DNA from: CALSMU01 sp963926405
Lineage (GTDB): Bacteria; Bacteroidota; Bacteroidia; Flavobacteriales_D; Parvicellaceae
DNA length: 6,704 bases
Assembly (NCBI GenBank): GCA_963926405.1
Contig: CAWUXI010000055.1
Coordinates: 1 to 6,704 of the forward strand
Direction: 5' to 3'
Shown here piece by piece: positions 1 to 6,177 of this stretch. The notes below the pieces were generated by a model. It was not told where the DNA came from, searched no databases, and saw nothing but the letters and a program-made list of their open reading frames with translations. The stretch's first letter is position 1; every line of letters begins with the position of its first letter. The position numbers were made by a program, and so were the translations under genes.

Positions 1-161
1 CAGTATTCTAAAGCTTCTTTCGCTTTTTCTGTTTGACTTAACGACCTGCTAATAATAGGTTTTTCATCCAAGAATGTGTTTTTAATAACCAAAATCACTA
101 TAGTTAAGAGTAAGATTAAAAATAGTAATCGCATTCTTTTAAGTTTGTTTAGTAAATTCAT
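1..161 (-). CDS. N-terminal part of a membrane-anchored or exported protein, cut by the window edge
   Basis: An open frame reads leftward from an ATG at 161-159 to the edge, giving 53 complete residues. It begins with a basic stretch (MNLLNKLKRMR), then a very hydrophobic segment at about residues 11-26 (rich in L, I, V), then a hydrophilic region (DEKP, SQTEKAKEALEY). This is the shape of a signal peptide or an N-terminal membrane anchor. I see no clear signal peptidase I site and no lipobox cysteine, so an anchor is slightly favoured. An internal ATG at 134 (residue 10) is an alternative start. An AGAGGA sequence at 170-165 lies 3 bases before the 161 start, closer than usual. The gene is divergent from msrA. 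I do not recognise the family, and the visible part is too short to assign a function. Confidence 0.7.
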   Translation of the reverse strand, partial: MNLLNKLKRMRLLFLILLLTIVILVIKNTFLDEKPIISRSLSQTEKAKEALEY

Positions 162-201
162 TTATCCTCTTTTAAGTTTGTTTAGTAAATCCATTTATCT
201 G
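136..201. repeat. 33-bp tandem duplication over the start region of the left-edge gene
   Basis: Two adjacent 33-bp units, 136-168 and 169-201, differ at only three positions (158/191, 167/200 and 168/201). Each holds, on the minus strand, an ATG followed by codons for a peptide that starts M-(N/D)-LLNKLKR. The unit length is eleven codons, so both ATGs are in the same frame, but the copy farther from the gene ends in a TAA directly before the ATG of the nearer copy. The duplication therefore creates a ten-codon reading frame (194-162, peptide MDLLNKLKRG plus stop) abutting the main start, and the junction supplies the AGAGGA sequence. Only two copies are present, so a recent replication-slippage duplication is the simplest origin. 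Confidence 0.9.
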
Positions 202-329
202 AAAAAGGTACAGTATGTTTTTAAATATTTTTCCGATTAATAGTATTCGTTATATTTTACTTATTATATGATATGAAAGGGAAATGTCTTTCAGCTACTA
301 TTAGTTTCAATATTAATAATCTACTTTTG

Positions 330-974
330 ATGAAAAATAAAAGAGATATGAAATGGATGTCAATTATAACAATTATTTTCGCCTTCAGTTCTTGCTCAAA
401 TGCACAGTTTGACGAAGAGAATAAAATGATAAATGAATCTAAAAATATGGATACAATAACTTTAGGTGCAGGATGCTTTTGGTGCATAGAAGCTGTTTTT
501 AGTGAATTAAAAGGGGTCGAATCTGTTGTTGCTGGTTATGCAGGAGGATTTGTGAAAAACCCTAGTTATAAAGAAGTCTGCAGTGGTACAACTGGTCATG
601 CTGAGGTAGCTCAAATAATATATAACCCTTCTCTAATTTCATTAGGAGATATTCTGGAAGTATTCTGGAAAACGCATGATCCAACTACTTTAAATAGGCA
701 AGGCGCAGATGTTGGAACTCAATACCGATCTTCTATTTTTTATCATAATGAAAAACAAGGCAATGAAGCTAAGTCTTATAAGGTTCAGCTCATAGACTCT
801 GAAGCTTGGGAAAATCCAATTGTTACTGAAATATTACCTATATCAAATTATTCTGCAGCAGAAAACTACCATCAAAATTATTATTCCCAAAATCCAGGTA
901 ATAGTTATTGCACATTTGTTATTCAGCCGAAATTGGATAAATTTAGAAAGGTATTTGCTTCTAAATTGAAGTAG
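330..974 (+). CDS. msrA: Peptide-methionine (S)-S-oxide reductase MsrA, predicted lipoprotein
   Basis: MsrA reduces methionine-(S)-sulfoxide in oxidised proteins back to methionine. The family signature is clear: the catalytic motif GCFWC (nucleophile Cys49, second Cys52, counted from this start), then HAEV, FWKTHDPTT, GADVGTQYRS, NYHQNYY and the C-terminal YCTFVIQPK with Cys194, a likely resolving cysteine. There is no MsrB domain. The frame is open from an ATG at 273, but the 19 extra residues do not look like a signal peptide. Starting at 330 (MKNKRDMKW) or 348 (MKWMS) gives a basic start, a short hydrophobic core and a lipobox-like FSSC with Cys22, so the product is probably a lipoprotein acting outside the cytoplasm. 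A purine-rich AAAAGAGAT just before 348 makes that start a close alternative. About 35 residues separate the predicted lipid anchor from the catalytic domain. The enzyme assignment is secure; the start and export are inferred. Confidence 0.95.
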   Translation: MKNKRDMKWMSIITIIFAFSSCSNAQFDEENKMINESKNMDTITLGAGCFWCIEAVFSELKGVESVVAGYAGGFVKNPSYKEVCSGTTGHAEVAQIIYNPSLISLGDILEVFWKTHDPTTLNRQGADVGTQYRSSIFYHNEKQGNEAKSYKVQLIDSEAWENPIVTEILPISNYSAAENYHQNYYSQNPGNSYCTFVIQPKLDKFRKVFASKLK

Positions 975-1073
975 TAGTTTAAATAGGTAGTAGTAATTAA
1001 CTTTTTTTTATACATTCGAAACATCTTTTGGCGCTTAATTTGTCTAGGGTGTTAAAAATAAAAAGTTAACTAT

Positions 1074-2282
1074 ATGAAAAAAGTACTACTATCCATAACA
1101 ATTTTAATAACCGGAGTTATTTTTGGTCAAAATGATCAAGATCAAAAAGTTTCATTCAACTATGTGCAATTACCATCAAATCCGATTCCAAAGGGCATTT
1201 CGAATTTTAATTTAGTAACAGATTTATCTGTCTATGCTAAAAGTAATGAAGATTCAATGTCTGCATATCAAAATAAATTATCCGCTTTTGAAGCAGAATT
1301 TGCAAGCTGGTTAGAAGATAAAAAGAAAGTTGATAAGCTGTATTTAATGGACTTAGCTAAGTGGGAAAGAGCAGTAAACGCAACTGTTGCGCCAGCAGTG
1401 GCGCCAGTAATACCTATAAAACCTCCTTATGCAAATCAACCTGATAAAGAGGAGATAAGACTTCCTTTATTAACTGAGGATGTTACTGAAGTTCAAATAA
1501 GTGGCTCAATTAATCTTGACGGATATGCAAAAGATGAAGGCGGTGCTGTTGTTACATTGACAATAATGGGCTTTCAAAATGCGAGTATTGAAGTAAAAAA
1601 AACGGGGACCGGAGCAGCAACTAAATATACATATACAAGTTCTTGTAAAATGCCAGTTAAGGTTACTGTAGAAGTTCCAGGAGAAGGTGTAATTCTTTCG
1701 GAAACGCTGAATGATAATCTGCAAACATCCGTTATTAAGTCTTATGATAATCAGTATGAACACAAAGTGTGGATCATTGACAATTACAATACTTTTTGGG
1801 CGGAGAGACAAAAAACAATGTTGGCGGCTTCCTTAAACGCGGTTAATTCATTAATAAATGATAAATGTGGTTACCCGAAAAGAGGAAGGTCTACCGAAAT
1901 TTATACAGTTAAAAAACATAAAGGACATAATTATAATGATTTGATTGATGCATATACAAATGTTAAATCTGGATACGATTTGCTTTTCAAGGATGTTGAA
2001 AGAATTAGTGCAATTGATAAAATTGAAAAAGGAATAAAAATTTGGGAGGATGCTTTAGAAGAAAGTGATCCTTTAGATAATAAATCAAGAGTTAACAAAA
2101 AAGTAACGGCATTATTATATGCTAATTTAGCTGAAGCTTATATGTGGATAAATGATTTTGATTCTGCCGATAATTATATTCAAAAAGCTAAAGCCGCTGG
2201 TGTTTCAAAGTATAAGACATTTGCAACAAGATTACAAGGTGTTTTAGATGGATTGAAAGGTAGATACGAAGCAAACAACTAA
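1074..2282 (+). CDS. Exported protein of unknown function with a C-terminal TPR-like segment
   Basis: This 402-residue protein has a classical signal peptide (MKKVLLSITILITGVIFGQ, cleavage probably near residues 18-20) and no lipobox, so it should reach the periplasm or cell surface. Four regions can be seen. Residues 55-105 are charged and probably helical. Residues 103-120 form an Ala/Pro/Val-rich linker (VAPAVAPVIPIKPPY). Residues 135-220 have alternating polar and hydrophobic residues suggesting a beta-sandwich-like domain. Residues 235-395 look alpha-helical, with one stretch (344-377, ALLYANLAEAYMWINDFDSA) that fits a tetratricopeptide repeat. Only two cysteines follow the signal (191 and 265). 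No T9SS C-terminal sorting domain is visible. It lies 99 bp after msrA and is followed by a strong hairpin, so it may be transcribed alone or with msrA. I do not recognise the family, and neighbours give no reliable clue to function. Confidence 0.85.
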   Translation: MKKVLLSITILITGVIFGQNDQDQKVSFNYVQLPSNPIPKGISNFNLVTDLSVYAKSNEDSMSAYQNKLSAFEAEFASWLEDKKKVDKLYLMDLAKWERAVNATVAPAVAPVIPIKPPYANQPDKEEIRLPLLTEDVTEVQISGSINLDGYAKDEGGAVVTLTIMGFQNASIEVKKTGTGAATKYTYTSSCKMPVKVTVEVPGEGVILSETLNDNLQTSVIKSYDNQYEHKVWIIDNYNTFWAERQKTMLAASLNAVNSLINDKCGYPKRGRSTEIYTVKKHKGHNYNDLIDAYTNVKSGYDLLFKDVERISAIDKIEKGIKIWEDALEESDPLDNKSRVNKKVTALLYANLAEAYMWINDFDSADNYIQKAKAAGVSKYKTFATRLQGVLDGLKGRYEANN

Positions 2283-2304
2283 AAAAGTAGAATGTTTTAT
2301 AATT

Positions 2305-2336
2305 AAAGGACTTATTTGATTTAAAATAAGTCCTTT
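2305..2336 (+). terminator. Perfect 13-bp hairpin after the exported-protein gene, probable terminator
   Basis: The arms AAAGGACTTATTT (2305-2317) and AAATAAGTCCTTT (2324-2336) are perfect inverted complements separated by a 6-base loop. The hairpin starts 22 bases after the stop codon at 2282 and lies 87 bases before the arginase start. The right arm ends in TTT and continues GTTGTTATAT, so the usual unbroken T-tract is missing; termination may be partial, or the stem may instead protect the 3' end of the mRNA. Its placement suggests that the arginase-argS pair is a separate transcription unit. Confidence 0.65.
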
Positions 2337-2423
2337 GTTGTTATATCCCTTATAAACATTGTAATTCAAACAATTTTCAGTAAACTCGCAGTTCACTATT
2401 ATTAAAAGTCAATACTTACAGAT

Positions 2424-3380
2424 ATGAGTCGTGTAGTTTTAATCGAAAATAATTCAGAAATTGGAGCAGGGACTAGAGGTGCAAGTCTTGGTGTAGATGC
2501 ATTAAGGATAGCTGCTTTTAATAGTAAAAGTGATTATTTCAACAAACATTCGCTGGAAAAAATTGAGAATGAAAATGATCGATTATTTGAGGAGATAAAT
2601 TTCCCAAGTGCAAAGAGGATGGAAGACGTATTAAAAGTCTTTAATAGGATTTGTGATAAGGTTGAAGAGACATTTCAAAAGAACAGATTTCCATTAATAT
2701 TAGCAGGAGATCATTCAAGTGCTGGTGGAACTATTGCAGGAATTAAAAAAGCGAATCCAGATAAACGTTTAGGAGTAATATGGATTGACGCTCATGCAGA
2801 TTTGCATTCTCCATATACATCTCCTTCAGGTAATGTGCACGGAATGCCTTTAGCTACTGCATTAAATATTGACAATGAAGATCATAAAATTAAAGAATTA
2901 GAGCTAGAAGTAATTGAAACTTGGGAGAAGTTAAAAAATGTTGGAGGCATAGCTCCTAAAATTAATCCTAAAGATTTGGTCTTTATAGGAGTAAGAGATA
3001 CAGAAGAATCAGAAGATTATTTCATTGCGAATAATTCTATTCATAATGTTAGTGTTGAGTATGTTAGGAGGAATGGGGTGGAGCAAGTTTCTGCAGAAGT
3101 ACTTGATTATTTGAAAGAATGTGACATTCTTTATCTTTCTTTCGATGTTGATAGTATGGACTGCGATTTAGTTTCTTACGGAACAGGAACACCGGTGCCG
3201 AATGGAATTACGGAACAGGAAGCAAGTGGACTGATTAATCATTTTCTTATAGACAAAAGAGTAGGTTGTTTTGAAGTTGTGGAAATCAATCCTTGTTTGG
3301 ATAACAAACAAAATAAAATGGCGGAGACAGCATTTCGTATTTTAGAAAATGCTACATCAATTATTGAAAAGAGAGGGTAA
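2424..3380 (+). CDS. Arginase-family ureohydrolase, probable arginase (rocF-like)
   Basis: The 318-residue product belongs to the ureohydrolase superfamily, whose arginases split L-arginine into L-ornithine and urea with a two-manganese centre in the cytoplasm. All metal ligands are visible: His97 in GDHS, Asp122, His124 and Asp126 in DAHAD, and Asp241 and Asp243 in SFDVDSMD. Arginase rather than agmatinase is favoured by the start GAGTRGASLGVDAL, the loop TSPSGNVHGMPLA (132-144), GTGTPVPNG (253-261) and EVVEINP (284-290). By remembered alignment to human arginase I, two substrate-contacting positions differ: Asn130 corresponds to His128 and Asp183 to Glu194, so specificity is not certain. 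Length is typical and the frame intact. It is followed after 53 bp by argS in the same direction, with no terminator between, which suggests co-transcription. Confidence 0.92.
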   Translation: MSRVVLIENNSEIGAGTRGASLGVDALRIAAFNSKSDYFNKHSLEKIENENDRLFEEINFPSAKRMEDVLKVFNRICDKVEETFQKNRFPLILAGDHSSAGGTIAGIKKANPDKRLGVIWIDAHADLHSPYTSPSGNVHGMPLATALNIDNEDHKIKELELEVIETWEKLKNVGGIAPKINPKDLVFIGVRDTEESEDYFIANNSIHNVSVEYVRRNGVEQVSAEVLDYLKECDILYLSFDVDSMDCDLVSYGTGTPVPNGITEQEASGLINHFLIDKRVGCFEVVEINPCLDNKQNKMAETAFRILENATSIIEKRG

Positions 3381-3433
3381 TATAGTTTCTTTACTAGTTA
3401 CAATTAAATTATTTATTCTAGAACGATATCTAA

Positions 3434-5215
3434 ATGAGAGTAGTAGATAATGTAATTCATAATGTGGTAAAGGCTATTGAAGCTTTGTACTCACAAGAAT
3501 TACCAATTCAACAAATTCAGATTCAAAAAACAAAAAAAGAATTCGAAGGAGATTTGACTTTGGTTGTTTTTCCTTTACTGAAAGTTACAAAAAAATCGCC
3601 CGAACAATCAGCCGAAGAAATAGGGGGGTGGCTCTTAGGTAATTCTGATATTGCTAATTCTTATAATGTTGTAAAAGGGTTTTTAAATCTTTCAATAAAA
3701 GATAAAGTTTGGTTAGATCAGTTCAATATTTGGTCAAGAGATGAAACTTTTGGTAGATCAACGTCTTCTACAGGAAAAACTTTTATGGTAGAGTATTCTT
3801 CTCCAAATACGAACAAACCTCTGCATTTAGGTCATTTAAGAAATAACTTTTTAGGTTATTCAGTTGCTGAAATATTAAAGGCAAATGGACACGAAGTATA
3901 TAAAACACAAATAATTAATGACAGAGGAATTCATATCTGTAAAAGTATGTTGGCTTGGCAATTATTTGGTAATAATGAAACACCAGTATCTACGGGCATG
4001 AAAGGTGACCATCTTATTGGGAAATACTATGTTGCGTTTGATAAGGAATACAAAAAGCAAATAGCAGCGCTGGTAGATGGTGGAATGGAGTCGAAGGACG
4101 CGGAGAGAGAAGCAGAAATATTTAAAGAAGCGCAAGCAATGCTTCTTAAATGGGAGGCAAAGGATCCCGAAATATATGCGCTTTGGGAAACTATGAACAC
4201 ATGGGTTTATGCAGGATTTGAAACAACTTACAAGGAAATGGGAGTTGATTTTGATCAACTTTATTATGAATCTAATACTTACATTTTGGGTAAAGATGTA
4301 GTAGAGAAAGGTTTAGCGGATAACAATTTTTATGAAAAAGAGGATGGTTCAGTTTGGTGTGATTTAAGTGATCATAAATTAGATGATAAATTATTGCTTC
4401 GTGCGGATGGAACATCTGTTTACATGACACAAGACCTTGGTACAGCTATAGAACGTTATAAAGATTACCCAAACTTATCGGGTCTTATCTATACAGTAGG
4501 GAACGAGCAAAATCACCATTTTAAGGTGCTTTTAACGATACTAAAGAAAATAGGGTATTCCTGGGCTGAAGGGTGTTATCACCTTTCGTATGGTATGGTT
4601 GATTTACCTACTGGTAGAATGAAGTCTAGAGAAGGAACTGTTGTGGATGCAGATGAGTTAATGAAAAGTGTAATTGAGGATGCTAAGCAAATGACGCAAG
4701 AAAGAGGACATTTAGATGGTTTATCAGATTCAATTAAAGATGAACTTTACAAAACAATTGGTCTAGGGGGGTTGAAATATTATTTGTTAAAAGTTGATCC
4801 AAAAAAAGGAATGCAATTTAACCCTGAAGAGTCAGTTGATTTAAACGGAAATACCGGCCCTTTTATTCAATATACCTATGCAAGGATTCAATCTATACTG
4901 AGAAAAGCTGGTGCTTTTAATAAGGAATCTGAAACAGATTTATTACTAGAGCCTGCGGAAAAAACATTGTTGAAAGATCTTTCAGAATTCCCTAGTGTGA
5001 TTGAAGAAGCTGGTAAAAATTATAGTCCTGCGTTACTCGCTAATTACACATATGAATTGGTGAAGAATTATAATTCATTTTATCAATTGTTATCCATAAT
5101 AAAAGAGAAGGATGCTAACAAAAAAGCATTTAGAATAGCAATTAGTTATAAGGTAGGGGCGGTTATTAAACTATCAATGCAATTGTTAGGTGTAGACGTT
5201 CCTGAAAGAATGTAA
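3434..5215 (+). CDS. argS: Arginyl-tRNA synthetase
   Basis: This is the class I enzyme that charges tRNA-Arg with L-arginine using ATP, an essential step of cytoplasmic translation. The 593-residue length is typical. The N-terminal ArgRS-specific (tRNA D-loop recognition) domain covers about 1-90 (FEGDLTLVVFPLLK). The Rossmann catalytic core carries the HIGH-type motif HLGH at 131-134 inside EYSSPNTNKPLHLGHLRN, then VYMTQDLGTA (329-338), GNEQNHHFK (356-364) and the KMSKS-equivalent MKSREGTV (396-403). The helical DALR anticodon-binding domain starts near GPFIQYTYAR (475-484) and ends with the family-typical LLGVDVPERM at the C-terminus. The gene is intact. It follows the arginase gene by 53 bp, and its stop codon is one base from the stop codon of the convergent PorP/SprF-like gene, so no separate terminator fits between them. 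Confidence 0.98.
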   Translation: MRVVDNVIHNVVKAIEALYSQELPIQQIQIQKTKKEFEGDLTLVVFPLLKVTKKSPEQSAEEIGGWLLGNSDIANSYNVVKGFLNLSIKDKVWLDQFNIWSRDETFGRSTSSTGKTFMVEYSSPNTNKPLHLGHLRNNFLGYSVAEILKANGHEVYKTQIINDRGIHICKSMLAWQLFGNNETPVSTGMKGDHLIGKYYVAFDKEYKKQIAALVDGGMESKDAEREAEIFKEAQAMLLKWEAKDPEIYALWETMNTWVYAGFETTYKEMGVDFDQLYYESNTYILGKDVVEKGLADNNFYEKEDGSVWCDLSDHKLDDKLLLRADGTSVYMTQDLGTAIERYKDYPNLSGLIYTVGNEQNHHFKVLLTILKKIGYSWAEGCYHLSYGMVDLPTGRMKSREGTVVDADELMKSVIEDAKQMTQERGHLDGLSDSIKDELYKTIGLGGLKYYLLKVDPKKGMQFNPEESVDLNGNTGPFIQYTYARIQSILRKAGAFNKESETDLLLEPAEKTLLKDLSEFPSVIEEAGKNYSPALLANYTYELVKNYNSFYQLLSIIKEKDANKKAFRIAISYKVGAVIKLSMQLLGVDVPERM

Positions 5216-5245
5216 TTTAGAAACTTGTACTCGTTTTTCTTTCAG
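5202..5245. other. 9-bp inverted repeat bracketing two convergent stop codons
   Basis: CTGAAAGAA at 5202-5210 and its exact complement TTCTTTCAG at 5237-5245 flank a 26-base interval that holds the argS stop (5213-5215) and the opposing PorP/SprF-like stop (5219-5217). Each arm is coding: the last codons of argS read P-E-R-M and the opposing gene reads T-E-R-K, sharing the bases for Glu-Arg. There is no T-tract after either arm. It could fold in transcripts from either strand, but a chance match of two Glu-Arg codon pairs explains it equally well. Confidence 0.3.
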
Positions 5246-6164
5246 TTGGCTCTTCAACCGGTACTTCTTCTTCTGGAACTTCAGATGCTTTATTAAGGTT
5301 TAAAGAAAGCATAATTTCATGGGTTCCAGATGTGTTTGAACCAACACCTGAACTACTAAATTCGAATGCATAAGTAAGAGATAATTTGTCAATCAATTGC
5401 ATGCCCATATTTAAAATAAATACCGAATTTGATCTATGTCCTATGCCTCCCCATATCTTATTATCATATTTAATATTCCCGAAAACTTCGACTTGTGAAT
5501 TATTATTTTGTGCGTTTCTTACCATAATTAAAGGTATAAATTCAAATTGCTCATCAACTTTCATTCTGTAAGAAAAATAAACGTTACTATGGCGCACTAA
5601 ATTGTATTTACTCCCATCAACAATATCTACACTAGCCTTTGTTCCTAGTAATTGAGGGAACGATATTCCAATATTTAAATCGCTATCAAAAGTGTATGTC
5701 ATCCCGAATGCTGCATCAAACGTCATTCTTAATGGAGCGCTTGTAAGAACAATATCACTCATGTCATCTGCTTGAATAGTGCTTAAGTCCAAAGTTCCTT
5801 TTATAATGCCAGCAGAAAGCCCAAATCGAATTTTATTCTTGTTGTCAATAAGTAACTTGTAGGAATAACTTGCGCTTGCATTTATTCTTTGAATGAAATC
5901 AATTTTATCTAAGGTTACGTTACCACCAATTCCCATTTTAGAATTTAGCTGACGTTGCGCTGATAAAAAGGTGGTATTTGGGCTACCTATAAGACCTACC
6001 CACTGCTGCCTTTGCACTAATTGTATTTGAGTTCCTTTTTTCGTGCCAACTTCTGCAGGATTAATAAAAGAAGTATTGTACGGATACATAGCACTAATTG
6101 GTACCTGTTGCGAAAATGCACTAAACGATATGAATATTAGTATACCTAAAATTAGATTCTTCAT
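5217..6164 (-). CDS. PorP/SprF-family type IX secretion system membrane protein
   Basis: The 315-residue protein belongs to the PorP/SprF family, outer-membrane beta-barrel proteins of Bacteroidota. Known members act in T9SS gliding and secretion, and SprF-like proteins are needed for export of particular type B CTD cargo. It has a signal peptide (MKNLILGILIFISFSAFSQ), then the family signature with NPAEVGT (35-41) and QRQQWVGLIGSPNTTFLSA (51-69), a run of alternating amphipathic strands typical of a barrel, and the closing strand GTHEIMLSLNL (280-290). An unusual tail follows: about 24 residues rich in Glu, Pro and Val (EVPEEEVPVEEP), then a Ser/Thr end. The gene starts 13 bp after the stop of the type B CTD gene with a T/A-rich leader and no Shine-Dalgarno site, so the two are probably one operon and a cargo-helper pair. 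The family call is firm; the specific partner is inferred from position. Confidence 0.94.
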   Translation of the reverse strand: MKNLILGILIFISFSAFSQQVPISAMYPYNTSFINPAEVGTKKGTQIQLVQRQQWVGLIGSPNTTFLSAQRQLNSKMGIGGNVTLDKIDFIQRINASASYSYKLLIDNKNKIRFGLSAGIIKGTLDLSTIQADDMSDIVLTSAPLRMTFDAAFGMTYTFDSDLNIGISFPQLLGTKASVDIVDGSKYNLVRHSNVYFSYRMKVDEQFEFIPLIMVRNAQNNNSQVEVFGNIKYDNKIWGGIGHRSNSVFILNMGMQLIDKLSLTYAFEFSSSGVGSNTSGTHEIMLSLNLNKASEVPEEEVPVEEPTERKTSTSF

Positions 6165-6177
6165 AAAAATAAATTTA

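Noticed and set aside
202..272. Bacteroidota-type promoter elements (TAnnTTTG with an upstream TTG) in the divergent intergenic region
   Set aside because: Several near matches such as TATGTTTT and TATATTTT occur, but none has a properly spaced TTG element, so no promoter can be assigned.
273..329. Use of the upstream ATG at 273 as the msrA start
   Set aside because: It would place 19 polar or mixed residues before an otherwise well-formed lipoprotein signal. It remains possible but is less likely than 330 or 348.
257..487. 76-codon minus-strand open frame opposite msrA
   Set aside because: It overlaps the msrA start and conserved catalytic region on the other strand, and its composition (runs of I, S, F) is that of a shadow frame in AT-rich DNA.
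997..1069. 9-bp inverted repeat (TTAACTTTT and AAAAGTTAA) between msrA and the exported-protein gene
   Set aside because: The arms are almost pure A/T and are 55 bases apart, so a stable hairpin is unlikely; such matches are expected by chance in AT-rich DNA.
1021..1073. Promoter-like TTAATTTG before the exported-protein gene
   Set aside because: It is one base off the TAnnTTTG consensus and has no TTG at the expected distance upstream.
1506..1811. 101-codon minus-strand open frame inside the exported-protein gene
   Set aside because: It lies wholly inside a gene with a good signal peptide and domain structure; its Cys/Ile-rich translation shows no motif.
3962..4258. 98-codon minus-strand open frame inside argS
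   Set aside because: It is antisense to the argS catalytic domain with no recognisable protein features.
5386..5571. 61-codon plus-strand open frame inside the PorP/SprF-like gene
   Set aside because: It is antisense to conserved barrel strands and has no start signal or motif of its own.
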